Assembly (NCBI GenBank): GCA_037043455.1
Contig: JAWPHD010001808.1
Coordinates: forward strand, 124,001-188,000
Direction of reading: 5' to 3'
Length of the DNA: 64,000 nt
Origin: Cyrtodaria siliqua
Lineage: Eukaryota > Mollusca > Bivalvia > Adapedonta > Hiatellidae
Below, in pieces: positions 62,601 to 64,000 of the stretch (positions are counted from its first letter, which is position 1; every line of letters starts with the position of its first letter). Position numbers and translations under genes: made by a program. Below the pieces are notes generated by a model that was not told the origin of the DNA, searched no databases, and worked only from the letters and a program-made list of their open reading frames with translations.

Positions 62601-64000
62601 CTATGAGTTGTATTGCTCAAAGACAGTTACAGGATATCACATTCAGCATAAAACTATTTATAATGTATTATAACATGTGAAAATATACCAATAAACATTG
62701 GCATGAACTATAATGTGCTCTAAATAGGCTGAAGGAATACAAACGTTAGTTCTTCACACATACATCAATGCTGCAGCCAGACCTGCGATGGCACCGAGGC
62801 AAATCTCCAGTCCTGACACTAAAACAACATGACAGTAATGTTATAGAACTTATTTTAGCTATAACTGGCCAAATACTAAGGAGGCAAATGCCTGCTTGGT
62901 ACACCTCAGCATGGCTACAAATTACACTACTCGATATGGTTGAAGCGCAATAATGATTTTACTAAATGACTGAATTTTGATTTATGCTACAAATGATTAG
63001 AACTTGCAAACATTTGTTAATTACCGGTTACAAGTTAGCAGACAATATGAATTTAACAATTGAGAGACTTATGGATGATCACTTTTTGACAAAATGTGTA
63101 ACCACCTGTAAATGAAGAATATTATTATTACGACCTACTTTCTTCATGTTGGCGCTCCATTTTGGATCCTCCTTGAAGTCCGGTAGTCTGGAGAAGAGCA
63201 GCTGTACCATGTCCATCAGGGTGTGCTCAGCTGACTTACGCAGCAGCTCTGTAATATGACAGAGATGCATTGGAGGAAATGTAATAACCCTCTTTACAGT
63301 TTCCTTTTTTTTTTAAAAGAGTGCTACATTTGGGAGATGACTTCCTTGGTCTTTATCTTTTAAATATGCTTTAAATATGATTACAGCTCTAAACAACTAG
63401 CAATGTGTAAGTGATTAAAATAATATGCCATGCTCCTAGAACTTTAATGGCCTAAGGATTTATTATTACCATCAAAGATTTAGGACCTTAAATTGTATAG
63501 GCTCTAAGAACCCGAGTGATCAACCTGTCAGATCATTCCAAATTGATGCAGATTGTTTGATAACTCAAATTCAAGGTATACTCATATTTTTTATAGTATT
63601 GTTTTTTCGTCAGTAGACCTAGAATCTAATTTTTCGTCGGTAGACCTAGCATCTAAAGTTTAACTTAAAATGAGATAAACAAAAAGAAAAAAAAAGTGCC
63701 TGCTAAATATCTACCATGCATGCCCAAACATAAGTATCACCAGATTTAAAGATAATGACATAGGAGAGCTGACAGAAGATCTGATATTTACCACTGAGTC
63801 TCATTTCGAAACATATTCTGAAGCATGACTGCATGATCTCACAAACTGACTCATTGTTGAGCAGGATACCAGCTGGAGCCAGCAGTAATGTCCTCAGTAC
63901 CTAAACACAAGAAGAAACACACTATATTGTAGGAACCAGTCAACATTAATGTCCTCATTGCCTGAACGTACTGAATACACATATAGTAATCTTCACAGGC
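26582..64000 (-). CDS. GBF1: GBF1, Golgi Arf-GEF; 3' part of gene, 32 exons resolved
   Basis: GBF1 exchanges GDP for GTP on class I/II Arfs at the cis-Golgi and ERGIC, driving COPI recruitment. It is the large brefeldin-sensitive Sec7 protein of the GBF/Gea branch. Thirty-two exons from 63900 down to 28805 join in phase to 5379 nt (1793 codons); human GBF1 has 1859 residues. The first ~160 residues lie beyond the right edge. In order I see the end of the DCB domain ([10 protein letters not shown]), an acidic/serine linker, the HUS domain ([38 protein letters not shown]), Sec7 (exons 11-16, [10 protein letters not shown] finger and MLNVDQHN), HDS1-3 ([62 protein letters not shown]) and a Pro/Ser-rich tail. 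The 3' terminus is uncertain. Confidence 0.97.
27948..28166. mobile_element. TTAA-flanked hairpin MITE
   Basis: The outer TTAA duplications are 27948-27951 and 28163-28166. Ends are CTCTCAGCCTGCTA and the complement of CCCTTAGCCCGCTA. An internal hairpin pairs CCAGTGTAAACCCAGATCAG with its complement around a GCGAGAAACTCGC centre. The TTAA target suggests piggyBac- or Kolobok-type mobilisation. I know this family as common in bivalves. Confidence 0.8.
28805..29121 (-). CDS. GBF1: GBF1 window exon 32 (C-terminal Pro/Ser-rich)
   Basis: Enters in phase from exon 31 ([20 protein letters not shown]) and runs through [20 protein letters not shown] and [21 protein letters not shown]. The last stretch corresponds to the human LPIILNPALIE region near the C-terminus. 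Donor gtaagtat follows at 28804; an alternative donor gtacat is at 28810. If unspliced, the frame continues to a TGA at 28691-28693. Confidence 0.8.
29218..29663. mobile_element. complete TTAA-flanked MITE, ~105-bp terminal inverted repeats
   Basis: TTAA at 29218-29221 and 29660-29663 flank an element starting AGGGGTTGATGCACTATTTT and ending with the exact complement. The inverted ends stay alignable for about 105 bases (through GGCTCTGAAAAA, GAATTATC and CCATGAAAAATAAAGG). A 29-base block (CTCAAACAAGGTTTATTTTA) is duplicated at the left end. It sits 100 bases upstream of exon 32. Confidence 0.85.
30521..30652 (-). CDS. GBF1: GBF1 window exon 31
   Basis: Completes a Glu codon then reads [20 protein letters not shown] and ends PASYNK. 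Acceptor TTTAG; donor gtagcc at 30520; it ends after one codon base, matching exon 32. The sequence is Ser/Thr-rich, as in the human C-terminal region, without strong identity. Confidence 0.8.
30913..31065. repeat. near-perfect foldback, ~70-bp arms
   Basis: ATTTAACAGTGTTCTGTACA starts the left arm and its complement ends the right arm. The inner segment pairs CAGCTTGGAAAATCATATTG with its complement around a GAGCCGCTAGGC centre. The arms differ by only a couple of bases (an indel in a TATATAT run), so the inversion is recent or under gene conversion. It lies in the intron between exons 30 and 31. Confidence 0.9.
31073..31368. mobile_element. possible MITE with 13-bp inverted ends
   Basis: TTATTCTATACCT at 31073-31085 and its perfect complement at 31356-31368 bound 296 bases with CG-richer content (CGCGCGTGCGTCCCG), unlike the surroundings. 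The right end is 7 bases from the splice donor of exon 30. Boundaries are inferred from the inverted ends only. Confidence 0.45.
31381..31552 (-). CDS. GBF1: GBF1 window exon 30
   Basis: Reads [20 protein letters not shown] then [20 protein letters not shown], matching human [20 protein letters not shown] and LWEITWERIDCFLPHLRDEL. Donor gtatat at 31380, one codon base left over. Confidence 0.95.
32216..33689. mobile_element. 1.5-kb DNA transposon remnant with zinc-finger fragment
   Basis: Perfect 13-bp inverted ends CAGGGCTGTACAA / TTGTACAGCCCTG (32216-32228, 33677-33689) are flanked by a GTATT duplication (32211-32215, 33690-33694). Subterminal CACTAGTCCC motifs repeat near the left end. 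It carries a fragment of a TTF/BED-like zinc-finger protein on the - strand but no transposase core. CAGGG ends and such fingers suggest hAT, yet hAT duplications are 8 bp, so the class is left open. Confidence 0.8.
32508..32768 (-). pseudogene. transposon-derived TTF/BED-like zinc-finger fragment
   Basis: The frame reads [20 protein letters not shown] then [12 protein letters not shown] and [16 protein letters not shown], and stops at 32508. Cys-x2-Cys with an upstream W and a later SG.x..H segment is the layout of TTF-type fingers in KIAA1586/ZNF862-like proteins and hAT transposases. There is no start codon, the domain is truncated and no catalytic domain follows. It lies wholly inside the 32216-33689 element. 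Confidence 0.6.
33885..35130 (+). repeat. 42-bp minisatellite with 378-bp higher-order copies
   Basis: About 30 units of GCACTGCATTAGCACTAAAA then GTCAGCAATTCCTGTACTTGTC. The variant CAGAAATTCC recurs at 34031 and 34409, exactly 378 bases (nine units) apart, and neighbouring variants recur at the same spacing, so a nine-unit block has duplicated. The unit is a multiple of three and open in several frames (434 codons on -, [14 protein letters not shown]). It is intronic between exons 29 and 30 and taken as noncoding. Confidence 0.95.
35235..35348 (-). CDS. GBF1: GBF1 window exon 29
   Basis: Reads [20 protein letters not shown] then [18 protein letters not shown]; human has [20 protein letters not shown]. 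Acceptor GCTACAG (35349-35350), donor gtatgt at 35234, phase 0. The first ~63 bases plus the acceptor are copied upstream several times. Confidence 0.97.
35349..36210 (-). repeat. tandem partial copies of exon 29 and its acceptor
   Basis: About five degenerate units of up to ~85 bases lie upstream of the real exon: acceptor TGTATTGTTACAG, GTATTTCTACAACAC, variable middle, GCACTATGGCTGACTAGATT. The unit nearest the exon (first base 35414) is 66 bases away and in frame. It would add [20 protein letters not shown] plus LQ to the protein if its acceptor were used. One unit is split by foreign DNA between ~35500 and 35945. Confidence 0.85.
35500..35945 (+). mobile_element. insertion splitting a duplicated exon unit
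   Basis: Begins in a GAATTGAATTGAATTGATTT microsatellite followed by GGCGCACCAACACATG and TATGGCGCC, the layout of a SINE-like family. It ends in C/G-rich sequence around a G11 run (35833). It lies between two halves of an exon 29-derived unit (TGTTGTAGAA at 35489 and again at 35951). Exact borders are not clear. Confidence 0.5.
36310..37205 (+). repeat. 45-bp minisatellite, ~20 units
   Basis: Unit TGTATATGTGAAATGGAGGA then GACATCAGGGTACCAGACAG and TAGGC. Two variants (GAAATGGAG..ACATC and AAAGTGGAG..ACAAC) alternate at the left, and GAGAAGTTGAG and GTTACGTGGAG alternate at the right, so 90-bp dimers were amplified. It ends about 50 bases from exon 28. Confidence 0.95.
37256..37357 (-). CDS. 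GBF1: GBF1 window exon 28
   Basis: Thirty-four codons: [20 protein letters not shown] then [14 protein letters not shown]; human [14 protein letters not shown]. Acceptor TTTACAG, donor gtaagt at 37255, phase 0. Confidence 0.97.
37632..37790 (+). mobile_element. TGAATGAATGGTGTTTTA family, copy 2
   Basis: Same order of blocks as at 5.6 kb: GAATGAATGGTGTTTTAAAG, AGGTCATATTGTGCGCAAAA, AAAGATAAAACTATT and AAATAAGGGATGATAAGG. Confidence 0.75.
37968..38098 (-). CDS. GBF1: GBF1 window exon 27
   Basis: Reads [20 protein letters not shown] then [20 protein letters not shown] and CFNK; human GIACLCCDARRQVRMQALTY. Acceptor TTGTAG, donor gtaagt at 37967. Confidence 0.97.
38296..38443 (-). CDS. GBF1: GBF1 window exon 26
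   Basis: Reads [20 protein letters not shown] then [12 protein letters not shown]; human [20 protein letters not shown]. Donor gtaata at 38295 leaves one codon base. The human VSQD before LL is not encoded at the chosen acceptor. Confidence 0.95.
38944..39140 (-). CDS. GBF1: GBF1 window exon 25 (basic/acidic linker)
   Basis: Reads [20 protein letters not shown] then [20 protein letters not shown] and SLSIQ. This parallels the Lys/Arg-rich then Asp/Glu-rich linker of human GBF1 ending YHTVSLQV. Donor gtaatc, phase 0. Confidence 0.9.
39340..39475. mobile_element. short relative of the intron 2/4 hairpin element
   Basis: TTTTGGAGTGAATAACAGAT, ATTTATTTCATC, a hairpin around CATTCATGAAAAT, and GAGATGAAATAAAATAATAT resemble the 12.4-kb element. 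It is much shortened. Confidence 0.45.
39551..39767 (-). CDS. GBF1: GBF1 window exon 24
   Basis: Reads [40 protein letters not shown] and [17 protein letters not shown]; human TKSLLKCVESLSFIVRDAAH. Acceptor TTACAG, donor gtaagt at 39550 with one base of the last Gly codon. Confidence 0.97.
40185..40354 (-). CDS. GBF1: GBF1 window exon 23
   Basis: Reads [20 protein letters not shown] then [20 protein letters not shown]; human [18 protein letters not shown]. These are likely phosphorylated Ser-rich segments. The acceptor (CATTACAG) directly abuts the minisatellite at 40.36 kb. Confidence 0.95.
40360..40980 (+). repeat. minisatellite abutting the exon 23 acceptor
   Basis: Units of GTATGTATAGGGATATATGT, GTACATGGATAAATGTGTAT and GTACAAGTTTATAT, about 54 bases, preceded by a simpler ~20-base form. 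It begins within 10 bases of the acceptor, so it supplies part of the polypyrimidine/branch-point region of that intron. Confidence 0.93.
41058..41449 (-). CDS. GBF1: GBF1 window exon 22
   Basis: The longest exon, ~131 codons: [80 protein letters not shown] and [16 protein letters not shown]. The human counterpart is [20 protein letters not shown]. Acceptor TTGCAG, donor gtgagt at 41057. Confidence 0.98.
41630..41735 (+). repeat. tandem duplication of ~58 bp
   Basis: CAATGTTTGTGTGAACTTAA then CCCATAAACAATAGAGGGCAG occurs twice in direct orientation with almost no change. Confidence 0.9.
41883..41998 (-). CDS. GBF1: GBF1 window exon 21
   Basis: Reads [20 protein letters not shown] then [19 protein letters not shown]; human ALVSVTPDEETYDEEDAAFC. 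Acceptor TTACAG, donor gtgagt at 41882. Confidence 0.95.
42240..42625 (+). mobile_element. TGAATGAATGGTGTTTTA family, copy 3, with tRNA-like tail
   Basis: AATGAATGGTGTTTTACGGC and AATAGGTCATATTGTGCACA match the other copies. The element seems to continue to GGGACTTGAAACCGGGTGTG at 42580, which resembles a degenerate tRNA B-box, supporting a SINE origin. Confidence 0.65.
42667..43213 (-). repeat. 34-bp minisatellite seeded on the exon 20 splice donor
   Basis: About 16 units. On the - strand each reads GGATTTTACATG-type exon sequence, ...CATGAACTTGTCAAG|gttagtgg or gttattgg. The unit is the last ~21 bases of exon 20 (CCTTACATGAACTTGTCAAG) plus the first ~13 bases of its intron. The array runs straight into the authentic exon at 43214. 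Read-through from the exon stops within the first unit. Confidence 0.95.
43214..43474 (-). CDS. GBF1: GBF1 window exon 20
   Basis: Eighty-seven codons: [60 protein letters not shown] and [14 protein letters not shown]; human VEDFVDPNGKISLQREE and SKFLQLESLQELMK. Acceptor TTCCTAG, donor gttagt at 43213. Confidence 0.97.
44225..44452 (-). repeat. three 76-bp copies of the exon 19 donor junction
   Basis: The block GCTTACCTCTATCATACTTT then TGGGCAGTAGTTTAGCC starts at 44225, 44301 and 44377, and the authentic one at 44453: exactly 76 bases apart. Each copy holds ~38 bases of the exon end and the donor gtaagc. One copy has AT|gtaagc instead of AG|gtaagc. The copies lie downstream of the real donor in transcript sense; read-through meets a stop (GGCTAA) in the first copy. 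Confidence 0.95.
44459..44635 (-). CDS. GBF1: GBF1 window exon 19
   Basis: Fifty-nine codons: [40 protein letters not shown] and [19 protein letters not shown]; human [20 protein letters not shown]. Acceptor TTTCAG, donor gtaagc at 44458. Confidence 0.97.
45086..45185 (-). CDS. GBF1: GBF1 window exon 18
   Basis: Reads [20 protein letters not shown] then [13 protein letters not shown]; human [23 protein letters not shown]1 region. Donor gtgagt at 45085, phase 0. Confidence 0.98.
45470..45935. repeat. dispersed repeat in the exon 17-18 intron
   Basis: Includes GAAGGCGATCAATACCCCCG, a phrase I associate with bivalve dispersed repeats. It also has a right part (TTGATAATTCTTTCACCATT..TTTAGAACTCTCATTAACAA) resembling the 19.8-kb sequence beside the MITE. 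Borders unclear. Confidence 0.4.
45959..46131 (-). CDS. GBF1: GBF1 window exon 17
   Basis: Reads [40 protein letters not shown] and [18 protein letters not shown]; human VLLHRGATPEGIF and TWGPTIAALSYVFDKSLEE. Acceptor TTTAG, donor gttggt at 45958. Confidence 0.97.
46132..47076 (-). other. intron between exons 16 and 17
   Basis: AT-rich, with a stretch near 46.55-46.68 kb of GGGGTAAAAAAAAATTATGG-type sequence like the G-rich interior of the 55.7-kb element. No exon is seen. Confidence 0.45.
47077..47140 (-). CDS. GBF1: GBF1 window exon 16 (end of Sec7)
   Basis: Reads [21 protein letters not shown]; human NEEIVMPEEQTGLVRENYVW. Acceptor AATCAG, donor gtaagt at 47076. Confidence 0.96.
47165..47990 (+). 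repeat. 40-bp minisatellite, ~20 units
   Basis: Units of TTCTTGACAAAGTGCTTGTT then CTATCACATGGACTCTTCCA. Variants are CACTTGGAC and CACTTTCA. It begins about 25 bases from exon 16; I see no similarity to that exon's junctions. Confidence 0.95.
48155..48237 (-). CDS. GBF1: GBF1 window exon 15 (Sec7)
   Basis: Reads [20 protein letters not shown] then EEIYCAIK; human EFRKNLKGVNGGKDFEQDIL. Acceptor TTGTAG, donor gtatgt at 48154. Confidence 0.96.
48650..48870 (-). mobile_element. tRNA-derived SINE-like element
   Basis: On the - strand GGGTTCGAATCCCACTGGGA contains a perfect tRNA B-box (GGTTCGAATCC). An A-box-like TAGTAAATATG lies about 40 bases upstream. The tail includes CATCATCCGTAAGAATTGAC in + orientation. 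It is not a functional tRNA: no acceptor stem pairs. Confidence 0.65.
48914..49039 (-). CDS. GBF1: GBF1 window exon 14 (Sec7, second motif)
   Basis: Reads [20 protein letters not shown] then [22 protein letters not shown]; human SLAYAVIMLNTDQHNHNVRK. The Met codon 48974-48976 aligns with human M832, a brefeldin-sensitivity residue. The usual Thr of LNTD is Val here. Donor gtacgt at 48913, phase 0. Confidence 0.98.
49500..51650. repeat. GGCCATAACTC repeat array, copy 2 (complete)
   Basis: Starts ACAAGAGGCCCAAGAGGGCC and ends ACGGACAACTCGCCATCCCA. The left part (49.56-50.34 kb) has about five ~155-base units with CATGGCAATGATATGCACAA and TTCAGGAGAACTAGTCCAGA. The right part (50.45-51.60 kb) has about seven ~161-base units with ATCAAGGGCCATAACTCCGC and GGTAAAGTTTGGTAAAGATC. 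Noncoding. It fills the intron that splits the Sec7 active site. Confidence 0.85.
51809..51932 (-). CDS. GBF1: GBF1 window exon 13 (Sec7 glutamic finger)
   Basis: Reads [20 protein letters not shown] then [21 protein letters not shown]. The catalytic finger Glu is codon 51857-51859 in LPGEAPVI, equal to human E794, followed by the conserved Ala. Acceptor ATACAG, donor gtatgt at 51808. Confidence 0.98.
52446..52648 (-). CDS. GBF1: GBF1 window exon 12 (Sec7)
   Basis: Reads [40 protein letters not shown] and [27 protein letters not shown]; human TGTEQFNQKPKKGIQFLQEK. Acceptor TTCACAG, donor gtatgt at 52445 with two codon bases left. Confidence 0.97.
53205..53329 (-). CDS. GBF1: GBF1 window exon 11
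   Basis: Reads [20 protein letters not shown] then [21 protein letters not shown], aligning with human RELIEIKNKKKLL just before Sec7. Acceptor TTTTCAG, donor gtcggt at 53204: the weakest donor in the gene, fixed by phase. Confidence 0.9.
53485..53770 (-). CDS. GBF1: GBF1 window exon 10
   Basis: Reads [30 protein letters not shown], then a Glu/Pro/Gly-rich linker ([20 protein letters not shown]) and [16 protein letters not shown]. The start matches human [20 protein letters not shown]. Donor gtaagt at 53484. Confidence 0.96.
53835..54000 (+). mobile_element. SINE-like fragment
   Basis: AGAGTTTCACCGGCACGACT followed by TGTGTGTCCTTAGGCAAGAC and ACTACCCTTACCGTCATCTG. The CCTTAGGCAAGACACT phrase is shared by many invertebrate tRNA-SINE tails. 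Borders not defined. Confidence 0.45.
54258..54452 (-). CDS. GBF1: GBF1 window exon 9 (HUS)
   Basis: Reads [40 protein letters not shown] and [25 protein letters not shown]; human [20 protein letters not shown]. Phase 0 both ends. Confidence 0.98.
54830..55115 (+). repeat. ~125-bp tandem duplication rich in GCAGGTAGGCCC
   Basis: Two diverged copies: GGCAGGTAGGCCC, AGCAGTACCTTGCAGGTC, GGCAGCAGGTAGGCCCGGCA then GGTAGGCCCCAGAGCCAGAC. Locally GC-rich. It lies in the intron between exons 8 and 9. Confidence 0.7.
55253..55351 (-). CDS. GBF1: GBF1 window exon 8
   Basis: Thirty-three codons: [20 protein letters not shown] then [13 protein letters not shown]; human [20 protein letters not shown]. 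Acceptor GTTTCAG, donor gtaagt at 55252. Confidence 0.97.
55735..57246. mobile_element. 1.5-kb DNA element with 25-bp inverted ends and TGA duplication
   Basis: Ends GGGCTGTTCCAGAAAAACAT ACATA (from 55738) and its complement ending 57243 differ at two of 25 positions and are flanked by TGA (55735-55737, 57244-57246). A 3-bp duplication and GGGC.GTT ends fit PIF/Harbinger-like elements. The interior (56.58-56.9 kb) holds G-rich repeats such as GAGAAAAAAATCC..GGGGTGTGGGCG. The 238-codon - strand open frame here is repeat sequence; no transposase is seen. Confidence 0.75.
57425..57645 (-). CDS. GBF1: GBF1 window exon 7 (HUS)
   Basis: Reads [60 protein letters not shown] and [13 protein letters not shown]; human [20 protein letters not shown]. 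Acceptor TTTTTCAG, donor gtacgt at 57424. Confidence 0.98.
57950..59010 (+). repeat. ~63-bp minisatellite, ~16 units
   Basis: Units of TGTTCTCACTGTACTGTATA, TGTAAATGTGTAGGCTATTA and ACGTTGTACTGAATGTTTAA TCA. GGGTAGG/TGTAGG and AACATTT/AATGTTT variants alternate in pairs in the middle. Intronic, between exons 6 and 7. Confidence 0.95.
59142..59343 (-). CDS. GBF1: GBF1 window exon 6
   Basis: Reads [67 protein letters not shown]. The [10 protein letters not shown] block is identical to human. Acceptor GGCAG, donor gtttgt at 59141. Confidence 0.97.
59605..60130 (+). repeat. 20-bp minisatellite, ~25 units
   Basis: Units of TACGCAAGAAGAAACATGTC with ACATGTA, ACTGGTC, TATGGAAG and TACACAAG variants. 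It is purine-rich on the + strand. Because 20 is not a multiple of three, all three frames cycle through one peptide ([20 protein letters not shown]), giving open frames up to 188 codons. Not coding. Confidence 0.95.
60274..60414 (-). CDS. GBF1: GBF1 window exon 5 (linker)
   Basis: Forty-seven codons, acidic: [47 protein letters not shown]. It corresponds in position to the variable human DCB-HUS linker. Strong splice sites (ACTACAG; gtatgc) and in-phase length support it. Confidence 0.85.
60707..60957. mobile_element. ~247-bp MITE with 22-bp perfect inverted ends, TA target
   Basis: CTCAACTTTTATAATCGGTC AC at 60709-60730 and its exact complement at 60934-60955 are flanked by TA (60707-60708, 60956-60957). 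The interior is AT-rich and noncoding. Perfect ends imply recent activity. TA duplication suggests the Tc1/mariner group. Confidence 0.85.
61595..61747 (-). CDS. GBF1: GBF1 window exon 4 (linker)
   Basis: Fifty-one codons: [40 protein letters not shown] and [11 protein letters not shown]. Acceptor TTCCCAG, donor gtatgt at 61594, phase 0 both ends, so it could be a cassette exon. No strong similarity to human. Confidence 0.85.
62351..62569 (-). CDS. GBF1: GBF1 window exon 3
   Basis: Seventy-three codons: [20 protein letters not shown] then a basic, Ser/Thr-rich linker ([20 protein letters not shown]) and an acidic end ([11 protein letters not shown]). The start matches human LKMRAGGM. Acceptor TTTTTAG, donor gtaaga at 62350. 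Confidence 0.93.
63139..63248 (-). CDS. GBF1: GBF1 window exon 2 (DCB)
   Basis: Reads [20 protein letters not shown] then [16 protein letters not shown]; human [20 protein letters not shown]. Acceptor TTACAG, donor gtaggt at 63138. Confidence 0.98.
63792..63900 (-). CDS. GBF1: GBF1 window exon 1 (DCB; first exon in window)
   Basis: Reads [20 protein letters not shown] then [16 protein letters not shown]; human VLRTLLLTPVGAHLTNESVC. Acceptor GTTTAG at 63901-63902, donor gtaaat at 63791. The exons for about the first 160 residues lie beyond base 64000. Confidence 0.98.
63945..63967 (-). repeat. partial copy of the exon 1 acceptor junction
   Basis: ATTAATGTCCTCATTGCCTG AAC resembles the exon start plus acceptor at 63885-63907 (AGTAATGTCCTCAGTACCTA AAC), 19 of 23 positions, about 60 bases upstream in the intron. 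The window ends before it can be seen whether more copies follow. Confidence 0.5.

Overview
This is a eukaryotic nuclear window, intron-rich and AT-rich. It is most likely from a bivalve mollusc. Two conserved animal housekeeping genes can be assembled exon by exon. The intergenic and intronic DNA carries repeat families of the kind I know from bivalve genomes: long noncoding arrays built on GGCCATAACTC, TTAA-flanked hairpin MITEs and tRNA-derived SINE-like copies. The species assignment is an inference; only animal gene content is directly shown.

Layout. 1-5.36 kb: upstream intergenic DNA with a foldback sequence, a ~207/414-bp satellite and a candidate promoter (CLEAR-type E-box, YY1-like site, CCAAT and TATA). 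5.36-17.29 kb, + strand: a complete seven-exon phosphomannomutase gene (PMM2-type, 250 aa). 17.3-26.6 kb: the tail-to-tail gap, full of dispersed repeats, with no confident gene. 26.6-64.0 kb, - strand: the 3' part of GBF1, the large Golgi Arf guanine nucleotide exchange factor. I resolve 32 consecutive in-phase exons (5379 nt, 1793 codons) plus a tentative terminal exon. The N-terminal exons lie beyond the right edge. The two genes converge. Both serve the secretory pathway (GDP-mannose supply for glycosylation; Arf activation at the cis-Golgi), but nothing shows co-regulation.

The striking feature is the density of tandem repeats inside introns. Ten minisatellites (units of about 20 to 63 bp) cover roughly 9.3 kb, about 14% of the window. 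At four splice sites, with a weaker fifth, the repeated unit is a copy of the real exon/intron junction: PMM exon 4 donor, GBF1 exon 19 donor, exon 20 donor, exon 29 acceptor and possibly exon 1 acceptor. Decoy splice sites are therefore arrayed beside the authentic ones. At GBF1 exon 29 the duplicated acceptor is in frame and open.

Mobile elements include two TTAA-flanked MITEs, a mariner-like MITE, two TA-flanked or hairpin elements, a 1.5-kb element with a TTF/BED-like zinc-finger fragment (5-bp target duplication) and a 1.5-kb element with 25-bp inverted ends and a 3-bp duplication. I see no CRISPR, rRNA, intact tRNA or prokaryotic feature. GBF1 exons are numbered from the right edge, 'window exon 1' being the most 5'.
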